Below are positions 36,106 through 47,922 of a DNA stretch of 64,000 bases, piece by piece. The position numbers were made by a program, and so were the translations under genes. Source of the stretch: Linyphia triangularis. Its lineage: Eukaryota > Arthropoda > Arachnida > Araneae > Linyphiidae. Every line of letters starts with the position of its first letter. The stretch's first letter is position 1. The notes under the pieces are model-generated. The model was not told the origin of the DNA. It did no database searches and was given only the letters and a program-made list of their open reading frames with translations. Location: assembly GCA_963978545.1 (NCBI GenBank), contig OZ021722.1, forward strand, positions 15,814,801-15,878,800, read 5' to 3'.

Positions 36106-37576
36106 GCGCTCAGAAACTGTTTTGAGGCTTTATTTTACGTAGCATTGCTTCGATTTTGTGTACTAAAATAACATTTCATGAGCAAATTGATGATCAGAAA
36201 GAAATCGGAAGATGACTTTTATTATCCTAGTTTACAAATTAAGGTTAAAAATCGAAAATTGAGTATTGGAAAATTGCCTAAGGATTGGCAAGTTTAATGT
36301 ATATTCAAAGGGATATAAAGATTTTTTTGGCAATAACCGAATTTTGAGAAGTAAAATTTCATTTTAATAACCACTTGAATGTGGAAATCGATTCGGATGA
36401 CAATTTCTGTTACCCTAGTTGCAAAATGATTGTAAAATTTTGAAAATTCAGAAGTGTGTAATTTTCCATACTGTTAACATGGGAAAAATTTTAAACGAAA
36501 ATTTTGAAAGTTCAATTTTTAGGACCAACTTTAGACCCACTTCTTATTTAGTGAGTGTTATAAAATTCGAATAGGAGATTCTCCTATATATGAGCTTCAA
36601 TATCACAAACCGGAAAAAATTTTGAAAATTTTACTTTTTGAAAAATAATTCATTGAACATTCCGTCATGTGTTTTCAATGGGGAAATTTTATTTTTGAGA
36701 AATTTGCACATTTTGAACCAACTAAAGACCCACTTCTTATTTAGTGAGTGTTATAAAATTGGAATTGGAGATTCTCCTATATATAAGCTTCAATATCACA
36801 CACCGGAAAAAATTTTGAAAATTTTACTTTTTGAACAATAATTCATTGAACAGTCCGCCATGTGTTTTCAATGGGGAAATTTTATTTTTTAGAAAATTGC
36901 ACTTTTTGGAACAACTTTAGACCCACTTCTTATTTAGTAAGTGTTATAAAATTGGAATTGGAGATTCTCCTATATATAAGCTTCAATATCACACACGGGA
37001 AAAAATTTTGAAAATTTTACTTTTTGAACAATTATTCATTGAATAGTCCACCATGTGTTTTCAATGGGGGAATTTTATTTTTTAGAAAATTGCACTTTTT
37101 GGAACAACTTTAGACCCACTTTTTATTTAGTGAGTGTTATAAAATTGAAAATGGAGACTCTCCTATATATAAGCTTCAATATCACAAACGGGAAAAAATT
37201 TTGAAAATTTTACTTTTTGAACAATTATTCATTGAATAGTCCGCCATGTGATTTCAATGGGGAATTGTATTTTCAAGAAAATTGCTCAAATGCTTTCAAA
37301 TTGCGAATTGCAGTTGGATATATGTTTTATAATTATTCTTGTACCAAATTTTAATTAAAAAAAAAGTATTCTAAAAATAAAAAATTCAATTTTTCGAAAA
37401 TCTTGAAATATTTCAGTTTGGAGTGTATTTGAATGGAAAATTTCATTTTTAACAAATGGTTCCAAATTGTGTTTTTTTATTCAAAAACACATTAAAAATC
37501 AAACAAATTTCAAAATTTTAGCAAAAAAAAGCTATTTTTGAATAGCTCTATGAGAAGTTGAAATTTTGAAACGAAA
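36106..37576 (+). repeat. HOR unit 23, 4 monomers, 1471 bp (zeta)
   Basis: Monomers start at 36533, 36726, 36919 and 37112; tail from 37286. It matches unit 18 by all markers checked, including cacaccgg in the second monomer. A unit with an attacttgta head follows, as after all zeta units. Confidence 0.95.
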
Positions 37577-39044
37577 GCGCTCAGAAACTGTTTTGAGGCT
37601 TTATTTTACGTAGCATTGCTTCGATTTTGTGTACTAAAATAATATTTCATGAGCAAATTGATGATCAGAAAGAAATCGGAAGATTACTTGTATTATCCTA
37701 GGCTACAAATTAAGGTTAAAATTCGAAAATTTAGAATTGGAAAATTGCCTAAGGATTGGCAAGTTTAATGTATATTCAAAGGGATATAAAGATTTTTTTG
37801 GCAATAACCGAATTTTGAGAAGTAAAATTTCATTTTAATAACCACTTGAATGTGGAAATCGATTCGGATGACAATTTCTGTTACCCTAGTTGCAAAATGA
37901 TTGTAAAATTTTGAAAATTCAGAAGTGTGTAATTTTCCATACTGTTAACATGGGAAAAATTTTAAACGAAAATTTTGAAAGTTCAATTTTTAGGACCAAC
38001 TTTAGACCCACTTCTTATTTAGTGAGTGTTATAAAATTCGAATAGGAGATTCTCCTATATATGAGCTTCAATATCACAAACCGGAAAAAATTTTGAAAAT
38101 TTTACTTTTTGAAAAATAATTATTGAACAGTCCGTCATGTGTTTTCAATGGGGAAATTTTATTTTTGAGAAATTTGCACATTTTGAACCAACTATAGACC
38201 CACTTCTTATTTAGTGAGTGTTATAAAATTGGAATTGGAGATTCTCCTATATATAAGCTTCAATATCACACACCGGAAAAAAATTTGAAAATTTTACTTT
38301 TTGAACAATAATTCATTGAACAGTCCGCCATGTGTTTTCAATGGGGAAATTTTATTTTTTAGAAAATTGCACTTTTTGGAACAACTTTAGACCCACTTCT
38401 TATTTAGTAAGTGTTATAAAATTGGAATTGGAGATTCTCCTATATATAAGCTTCAATATCACACACGGGAAAAAATTTTGAAAATTTTACTTTTTGAACA
38501 ATAATTCATTGAACAGTCCGCCATGTGTTTTCAATGGGCGAATTTTATTTTTTAGAAAATTGCACTTTTTGGAACAACTTTAGACCCACTTTTTATTTAG
38601 TGAGTGTTATAAAATTGAAAATGGAGACTCACCTATATATAAGCTTCAATATCACAAACGGAAAAAAATTTTGAAAATTTTAATTTTTGAACACTTATTC
38701 ATTGAATAGTCCGCCATGTGAATTCATTGGGGAATTGTATTTTCGAGAAAATTGCTCAAATGCTTTCAAATTGCGAATTGCAGTTGGATATATGTTTTAT
38801 AGTTATTGTTGTACCAAATTTTAATTAAAAAAAAGTATTCTAAAAATAAAAAATTCAATTTTTCGAAAATCTTGAAATATTTCAGTTTTGAGTGTATTTG
38901 AATGGAAAATTTCATTTTTAACAAATGGTTCCAAATAGTGTTTTTTTATTCAAAAACACATTAAAAATCAAACAAATTTCAAAATTTTGGCAAAAAAAAC
39001 TATTTTTGAATAGCTCTATGAGAAGTTGAAATTTTGAAACGAAA
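37577..39044 (+). repeat. HOR unit 24, 4 monomers, 1468 bp (chimera)
   Basis: Monomers start at 38004, 38196, 38389 and 38582; tail from 38756. The front matches unit 27 (attacttgta head, cacaccgg second monomer). From gggcgaatttt near 38540 onward it has the epsilon rear (gactcacct, gaacacttattc, ccaaatagtg). Private changes are aataattattg near 38117 (bases lost from aataattcattg) and tattgttgtacc in the tail. Confidence 0.93.
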
Positions 39045-40698
39045 GCGCTCAGAAACTGTTTTGAGGCTTTATTTTACGTAGCATTGCTTCGATTTTGTGT
39101 ACTAAAATAACATTTCATGAGCAAATTGATGATCAGAAAGAAATCGGAAGATGACTTTTATTATCCTAGTTTACAAATTAAGGTTAAAAATCGAAAATTG
39201 AGTATTGGAAAATTGCCTAAGGATTGGCAAGTTTAATGTATATTCAAAGGGATATAAAGATTTTTTTGGCAATAACCGAATTTTGAGAAGTAAAATTTCA
39301 TTTTAATAAAAACTTGAATGTGGAAATCGATTCGGATGACAATTTCTGTTACCCTAGTTGCAAAATGATTGTAAAATTTTGAAAATTCAGAAGTGTGTAA
39401 TTTTCCATACTGTTAACATGGGAAAAATTTTAAACGAAAATTTTGAAAGTTCAATTTTTAGGACCAACTTTAGACCCACTTCTTATTTAGTGAGTGTTAT
39501 AAAATTCAAATTCGAGATATATGAGCTTCAATATCACAAACCGGAAAAAATTTTGAAAATTTTACCTTTTGAACAATAATTCATTGAACAGTCCGCCATG
39601 TGTTTTCAATGGGGAAATTTTATTTTTGAGAAATTTGCACATTTTGAACCAACTATAGACCCACTTCTTATTTAGTGAGTGTTATAAAATTGGAATTAGA
39701 GATTCTCCTATATATAAGCTTCAATATCACACACGGGAAAAAATTTTGAAAATTTTAATTTTTGAACAATTATTCATTGAATAGTCCATCATGTGTTTTC
39801 AATGGGGGAATTTTATTTTTTAGAAAATTGCACTTTTTGGAACAACTTTAGACCCACTTTTTATTTAGTGAGTGTTATAAAATTGAAAATGGAGATTCTC
39901 CTATATATAAGCTTCAATATCACACAATGGAAAAAATTTTGAAAATTTTACTTTTTGAACAATAATTCATTGAACAGTCCGTAATGTGTTTTCAATGGGG
40001 AAATTTTATTTTTTAGAAAATTGCACTTTTTGGAACAACTTTAGACCCACTTCTTATTTAGTAAGTGTTATAAAATTGGAATTAGAGATTCTCCTATATA
40101 TAAGCTTCAATATCACACACGGGAAAAAATTTTGAAAATTTTAATTTTTGAACAATTATTCATGGAATAGTCCACAATGTGTTTTCAATGGGCGAATTTT
40201 ATTTTTTAGAAAATTGCACTTTTTGGAACAACTTTAGACCCACTTTTTATTTAGTGAGTGTTATAAAATTGAAAATGGAGACTCACCTATATATAAGCTT
40301 CAATATCACAAACGGAAAAAAATTTTGAAAATTTTAATTTTTGAACACTTATTCATTGAATAGTCCGCCATGTGAATTCATTGGGGAATTGTATTTTCGA
40401 GAAAATTGCTCAAATGCTTTCAAATTGCGAATTGCAGTTGGATATATGTTTTATAGTTATTCTTGTACCAAATTTTAATTAAAAAAAAGTATTCTAAAAA
40501 TAAAAAATTCAATTTTTCGAAAATCTTGAAATATTTCAGTTTTGAGTGTATTTGAATGGAAAATTTCATTTTTAACAAATGGTTCCAAATAGTGTTTTTT
40601 TATTCAAAAACACATTAAAAATCAAACAAATTTCAAAATTTTGGCAAAAAAAACTATTTTTGAATAGCTCTATGAGAAGTTGAAATTTTGAAACGAAA
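39045..40698 (+). repeat. HOR unit 25, 5 monomers, 1654 bp (epsilon)
   Basis: Monomers start at 39472, 39657, 39850, 40043 and 40236; tail from 40410. It combines aataaaaacttg in the head, gatatatgagc in the first monomer (as unit 17) and ccgtaatg in the fourth (as units 19 and 22). Confidence 0.95.
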
Positions 40699-42169
40699 GC
40701 GCTCAGAAACTGTTTTGAGGCTTTATTTTACGTAGCATTGCTTCGATTTTGTGTACTAAAATAACATTTCATGAGCAAATTGATGATCAGAAAGAAATCG
40801 GAAGATGACTTTTATTATCCTAGTTTACAAATTAAGGTTAAAAATCGAAAATTGAGTATTGGAAAATTGCCTAAGGATTGGCAAGTTTAATGTATATTCA
40901 AAGGGATATAAAGATTTTTTTGGCAATAACCGAATTTTGAGAAGTAAAATTTCATTTTAATAACCACTTGAATGTGGAAATCGATTCGGATGACAATTTC
41001 TGTTACCCTAGTTGCAAAATGATTGTAAAATTTTGAAAATTCAGAAGTGTGTAATTTTCCATACTGTTAACATGGGAAAAATTTTAAACGAAAATTTTGA
41101 AAGTTCAATTTTTAGGACCAACTTTAGACCCACTTCTTATTTAGTGAGTGTTATAAAATTCGAATAGGAGATTCTCCTATATATGAGCTTCAATATCACA
41201 AACCGGAAAAAATTTTGAAAATTTTACTTTTTGAAAAATAATTCATTGAACATTCCGTCATGTGTTTTCAATGGGGAAATTTTATTTTTGAGAAATTTGC
41301 ACATTTTGAACCAACTAAAGACCCACTTCTTATTTAGTGAGTGTTATAAAATTGGAATTGGAGATTCTCCTATATATAAGCTTCAATATCACACTAAGGA
41401 AAAAATTTTGAAAATTTTACTTTTTGAACAATAATTCATTGAACAGTCCGCCATGTGTTTTCAATGGGGAAATTTTATTTTTTAGAAAATTGCACTTTTT
41501 GGAACAACTTTAGACCCACTTCTTATTTAGTAAGTGTTATAAAATTGGAATTGGAGATTCTCCTATATATAAGCTTCAATATCACACACGGGAAAAAATT
41601 TTGAAAATTTTACTTTTTGAACAATTATTCATTGAATAGTCCACCATGTGTTTTCAATGGGGGAATTTTATTTTTTAGAAAATTGCACTTTTTGGAACAA
41701 CTTTAGACCCACTTTTTATTTAGTGAGTGTTATAAAATTGAAAATGGAGACTCTCCTATATATAAGCTTCAATATCACAAACGGGAAAAAATTTTGAAAA
41801 TTTTACTTTTTGAACAATTATTCATTGAATAGTCCGCCATGTGATTTCAATGGGGAATTGTATTTTCAAGAAAATTGCTCAAATGCTTTCAAATTGCGAA
41901 TTGCAGTTGGATATATGTTTTATAATTATTCTTGTACCAAATTTTAATTAAAAAAAAAGTATTCTAAAAATAAAAAATTCAATTTTTCGAAAATCTTGAA
42001 ATATTTCAGTTTGGAGTGTATTTGAATGGAAAATTTCATTTTTAACAAATGGTTCCAAATTGTGTTTTTTTATTCAAAAACACATTAAAAATCAAACAAA
42101 TTTCAAAATTTTAGCAAAAAAAAGCTATTTTTGAATAGCTCTATGAGAAGTTGAAATTTTGAAACGAAA
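40699..42169 (+). repeat. HOR unit 26, 4 monomers, 1471 bp (zeta)
   Basis: Monomers start at 41126, 41319, 41512 and 41705; tail from 41879. It carries cacactaagg like unit 20 and the remaining zeta markers. It is the last zeta unit of the central block. Confidence 0.95.
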
Positions 42170-43634
42170 GCGCTCAGAAACTGTTTTGAGGCTTTATTTT
42201 ACGTAGCATTGCTTCGATTTTGTGTACTAAAATAATATTTCATGAGCAAATTGATGATCAGAAAGAAATCGGAAGATTACTTGTATTATCCTAGGCTACA
42301 AATTAAGGTTAAAATTCGAAAATTTAGAATTGGAAAATTGCCTAAGGATTGGCAAGTTTAATGTATATTCAAAGGGATATAAAGATTTTTTTGGCAATAA
42401 CCGAATTTTGAGAAGTAAAATTTCATTTTAATAACCACTTGAATGTGGAAATCGATTCGGATGACAATTTCTGTTACCCTAGTTGCAAAATGATTGTAAA
42501 ATTTTGAAAATTCAGAAGTGTGTAATTTTCCATACTGTTAACATGGGAAAAATTTTAAACGAAAATTTTGAAAGTTCAATTTTTAGGACCAACTTTAGAC
42601 CCACTTCTTATTTAGTGAGTGTTATAAAATTCGAATAGGAGATTCTCCTATATATGAGCTTCAATATCACAAACCGGAAAAAATTTTGAAAATTTTACTT
42701 TTTGAAAAATAATTCATTGAACAGTCCGTCATGTGTTTTCAATGGGGAAATTTTATTTTTGAGAAATTTGCACATTTTGAACCAACTATAGACCCACTTC
42801 TTATTTAGTGAGTGTTATAAAATTGGAATTGGAGATTCTCCTATATATAAGCTTCAATATCACACACCGGAAAAAAATTTGAAAATTTTACTTTTTGAAC
42901 AATAATTCATTGAACAGTCCGCCATGTGTTTTCAATGGGGAAATTTTATTTTTTAGAAAATTGCACTTTTTGGAACAACTTTAGACCCACTTCTTATTTA
43001 GTGTTATAAAATTGGAATTGGAGATTCTCCTATATATAAGCTTCAATATCACACACGGGAAAAAATTTTGAAAATTTTACTTTTTGAACAATTATTCATT
43101 GAATAGTCCACCATGTGTTTTCAATGGGGGAATTTTATTTTTTAGAAAATTGCACTTTTTGGAACAACTTTAGACCCACTTTTTATTTAGTGAGTGTTAT
43201 AAAATTGAAAATGGAGACTCTCCTATATATAAGCTTCAATATCACAAACAGGAAAAAATTTTGAAAATTTTACTTTTTGAACAATTATTCATTGAATAGT
43301 CCGCCATGTTATTTCAATGGGGAATTGTATTTTCAAGAAAATTGCTCAAATGCTTTCAAATTGCGAATTGCAGTTGGATATATGTTTTATAGTTATTCTT
43401 GTACCAAATTTTAATTAAAAAAAAGTATTCTAAAAATAAAAAATTCAATATTTCGAAAATCTTGAAATATTTCAGTTTTGAGTGTATTTGAATGGAAAAT
43501 TTCATTTTTAACAAATGGTTCCAAATTGTGTTTTTTTATTCAAAAACACATTAAAAATCAAACAAATTTCAAAATTTTGGCAAAAAAAACTATTTTTGAA
43601 TAGCTCTATGAGAAGTTGAAATTTTGAAACGAAA
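42170..43634 (+). repeat. HOR unit 27, 4 monomers, 1465 bp (right edge of central block)
   Basis: Monomers start at 42597, 42790, 42983 and 43172; tail from 43346. The third monomer has a private 4-bp loss (tatttagtgttataaaa, near 43000) removing one of two overlapping agtg/agta copies. The tail switches to the delta form (atagttattc, caatatttcg), so the unit hands over from central-block sequence to the older delta-alpha order. Confidence 0.93.
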
Positions 43635-46261
43635 GCGCTCAGAAACTGTTTTGAGGCTTTATTTTACGTAGCATTGCTTCGATTTTGTGTACTAAAATAA
43701 CATTTCATGAGCAAATTGATGATCAGAAAGAAATCGGAAGATGACTTTTATTATCCTAGGCTAAAAATTAAGGTTAAAAATCGAAAATTGAGAATTGGAA
43801 AATTGCCTAAGGATTGGCAAGTTTAATGTATATTCAAAGGGATATAAAGATTTTTTGGCAATAACCGAATTTTGAGAAGTAAAATTTCATTTTAATAACC
43901 ACTTGAATGTGGAAATCGATTCGGATGACAATTTCTGTTACCCTAGTTGCAAAATGATTGTAAAATTTTGAAAATTCAGAAGTGTGTAATTTTCCATACT
44001 GTTAACATGGGAAAAATTTTAAACGAAAATTTTGAAAGTTCAATTTTTAGGACCAACTTTAGACCCACTTCTTATTTAGTGAGTGTTATAAAATTCGAAT
44101 AGGAGATTCTCCTATATATGAGCTTCAATATCACAAACCGGAAAAAATTTTGAAAATTTTACTTTTTGAAAAATAATTCATTGAACAGTCCGTCATGTGT
44201 TTTCAATGGGGAAATTTTATTTTTGAGAAATTTGCACATTTTGAACCAACTATAGACCCACTTCTTATTTAGTGAGTGTTATAAAATTGGAATTAGAGAT
44301 TCTCCTATATATAAGCTTCAATATCACACACGGGAAAAAATTTTGAAAATTTTAATTTTTGAACAATTATTCATTGAATAGTCCACCATGTGTTTTCAAT
44401 GGGGGAATTTTATTTTTTAGAAAATTGCACTTTTTGGAACAACTTTAGACCCACTTTTTATTTAGTGAGTGTTATATAATTGAAAATGGAGATTCTCCTA
44501 TATATAAGCTTCAATATCACACAATGGAAAAAATTTTGAAAATTTTACTTTTTGAACAATAATTCATTGAACAGTCCGCCATGTGTTTTCAATGGGGAAA
44601 TTTTATTTTTTAGAAAATTGCACTTTTTGGAGCAACTTTAGACCCACTTCTTATTTAGTAAGTGTTATAAAATTGGAATTAGAGATTCTCCTATATATAA
44701 GCTTCAATATCACACACGGGAAAAAAATTTGAAAATTTTAATTTTTGAACAATTATTCATTGAACAGTCCGTCATGTGTTTTCAATGGCGAAATCTTATT
44801 TTTGAGAAAATTGCACTTTTTGAAACAACTTTAGACCCACTTCTTATTTAGTGAGTGTTATAAAATTCAAATTCGAGATTCTCCTATATATGAGCTTCGA
44901 TATCACAAACCAGAAAAAATTTTGAAAATTTTACTTTTTGAACAATAATTCATTGAACAGTCCGCCATGTGTTTTCAATGGCGAAATCTTATTTTTTAGA
45001 AAATTGCACTTTTTGGAACAACTTTAGACCCACTTCTTATTTAGTGAGTGTTATAAAATTCAAATTCGAGATTCTCCTATATATGAGCTTCAATATCACA
45101 AACCGGAAAAAATTTTGAAAATTTTACTTTTTGAACAATAATTCATTGAACAGTCCGCCATGTGTTTTCAATGGGGAAATTTTATTTTTTAGAAAATTGC
45201 ACTTTTTGGAGCAACTTTAGACCCACTTCTTATTTAGTAAGTGTTATAAAATTGGAATTAGAGATTCTCCTATATATAAGCTTCAATATCACTTACGGGA
45301 AAAAATTTTGAAAATTTTAATTTTTGAACAATTATTCATTGAACAGTCCGTCATGTGTTTTCAATGGCGAAATCTTATTTTTGAGAAAATTGCACTTTTT
45401 GGAACAACTTTAGACCCACTTCTTATTTAGTGAGTGTTATAAAATTCAAATTCGAGATTCTCCTATATATGAGCTTCGATATCACAAACCGGAAAAAATT
45501 TTGAAAATTTTACTTTTTGAACAATAATTCATTGAACAGTCCGCCATGTGTTTTCAATGGCGAAATCTTATTTTTTAGAAAATTGCACTTTTTGGAACAA
45601 CTTTAGACCCACTTCTTATTTAGTGAGTGTTATAAAATTCAAATTCGAGATTCTCCTATATATGAGCTTCAATATCACAAACCGGAAAAATTTTTGAAAA
45701 TTTTACTTTTTGAACAATAATTCATTGAACAGTCCGCCATGTGTTTTCAATGGAGAAATTTTATTTTTTAGAAAATTGCACTTTTTTGAACAACTTTAGA
45801 CCCACTTTTTATTTAGTGAGTGTTATAAAATTGAAATTGGATATTCTCCTATATATAAGCTTCAATATAACAAACGGGAAAAAAATTTGAAAATTTTAAT
45901 TTTTGAACAATTATTCATTGAATAGTCCGCCATGTGATTTCAATGGGGAATTGTATTTTCGAGAAAATTGCTCAAATGCTTTCAAATTGCGAATTGCAGT
46001 TGGATATATGTTTTATAGTTATTCTTGTACCAAATTTTAATTAAAAAAAAGTATTCTAAAAATAAAAAATTCAATTTTTCGAAAATCTTGAAATATTTCA
46101 GTTTTGAGTGCATTTGAATTGAAAATTTCATTTTTAACAAATGGTTCCAAATTGTGTTTTTTTTATTCAAAAACACATTAAAAATCAAACAAATTTCAAA
46201 ATTTTGGCAAAAAAAATTATTTTTGAATAGCTCTATGAGAAGTTGAAATTTTGAAACGGAA
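43635..46261 (+). repeat. HOR unit 28, 10 monomers, 2627 bp (alpha)
   Basis: Monomers start at 44061, 44254, 44447, 44640, 44833, 45026, 45219, 45412, 45605 and 45798; tail from 45972. It lacks the 185-bp deletion-type second monomer of units 7, 33 and 36, but has both caaattcg monomers (cttcgat then cttcaat) before the last. It is therefore complementary to unit 7 in what is missing. Confidence 0.94.
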
Positions 46262-47922
46262 GCGCTCAGAAACTGTTTTGAGGCTTTATTTTACGTTGCA
46301 TTGCTTCGATTTTGTGTACTAAAATAATATTTCATGAGCAAATTGATGATCAGAAAGAAATCGGAAGATGACTTTTATTATCCTAGGCTACAAATTAAGG
46401 TTAAAATTCGAAAATTGAGAATTGGAAAATTGCCTAAGGATTGGCAAGTTTAATGTATATTCAAAGGGATATAAAGATTTTTTTGGCAATAACCGAATTT
46501 TGAGAAGTAAAATTTCATTTTAATAACCACTTGAATGTGGAAATCGATTCGGATGACAATTTCTGTTACCCTAGTTGCAAAATGATTGTAAAATTTTGAA
46601 AATTTAGAAGTGTGAAATTTTCCTTACGGTTAACATTTGAAAAATTTTAAACGAAAATTTTGAAAGTTCAATTTTTAGGACCAACTTTAGACCCACTTCT
46701 TATTTAGTGAGTGTTATAAAATTCGAATAGGAGATTCTCCTACATATAAGCTTCAATATCACAAACCGGAAAAAATTTTGAAAATTTTACTTTTTGAACA
46801 ATAATTCATTGAACAGTCCGCCATGTGTTTTCAATGGGGAAATTTTATTTTTGAGAAAATTGCACATTTCGAACCAACTATAGACCCACTTCTTATTTAG
46901 TGAGTGTTATAAAATTCGAATAGGAGATTCTCCTACATATAAGCTTCAATATCACAAACCGGAAAAAAATTTGAAAATTTTACTTTTTGAAAAATTATTC
47001 ATTGAATAGTCCGTCATGTGTTTTCAATGGCGAAATCTTATTTTTGAGAAAATTGCACTTTTTGGAACACATTTAGACCCACTTCTTATTTAGTGAGTGT
47101 TATAAAATTCAAATTCGAGATTCTCCTATATATGAGCTTCAATATCACAAAACGGAAAAAATTTTGAAAATTTTACTTTTTGATCAATAATTCATTGAAC
47201 AGTCCGCCATGTGTTTTCAATGGGGAAATTTTATTTTTTAGAAAATTGCACTTTTTGGAACAACTTTAGACCCACTTCTTATTTAGTGAGTGTTATAAAA
47301 TTCAAATTCGAGATTCTCCTATATATGAGCTTCAATATCACAAACCGGAAAAAATTTTGAAAATTTTACTTTTTGAAAAATAATTCAATGAACAGTCCGT
47401 CATGTGTATTCAATGGCGAAATCTTATTTTTGAGAAAATTGCACTTTTTGGAACAACTTTAGACCCATTTTTTATTTAGTGAGTGTTATAAAATTGAAAT
47501 TGGATATTCTCCTATATATAAGCTTCAATATCACAAACGGGAAAAAATTTTGAAAATTTTAATTTTTGAACAATTATTCATTGAATAGTCCGCCATGTGA
47601 ATTCATTGGGGAATTGTATTTTCGAGAAAATTGCTCAAATGCTTTCAAATTGCGAATTGCAGTTGGATATATGTTTTATAGTTATTCTTGTACCAAATTT
47701 TAATTAAAAAAAGTATTCTAAAAATAAAAAATTCAATTTTTCGAAAATCTTGAAATATTTCAGTTTTGAGTGTATTTGAATGGAAAATTTCATTTTTAAC
47801 AAATGGTTCCAAATTGTGTTTTTTTATTCAAAAACACATTAAAAATCAAACAAATTTCAAAATTTTGGCAAAAAAAACTATTTTTGAATAGCTCTATGAG
47901 AAGTTGAAATTTTGAAACGAAA
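46262..47922 (+). repeat. HOR unit 29, 5 monomers, 1661 bp (beta)
   Basis: Monomers start at 46689, 46882, 47075, 47268 and 47461; tail from 47635. It matches unit 8 in monomer number, order and markers (ttccttacgg, ggaacacatttag, ttgatcaa, ttcaatgaacag, short A-run in the tail). It is the first of a tandem pair with unit 30. Confidence 0.95.

Noticed and set aside
21009..40060. Recurring 73- and 67-codon open frames at 1654-, 3125- and ~4500-bp intervals (for example 21009-21230, 29112-29315) as a tandem gene family
   Set aside because: They recur because the DNA recurs. The ones checked begin at TTG, not ATG, they cross the head/monomer border, and their composition (K, N, F, I, L) is that of translated A+T-rich repeat. 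No domain, splice signal or selection on reading frame is visible.
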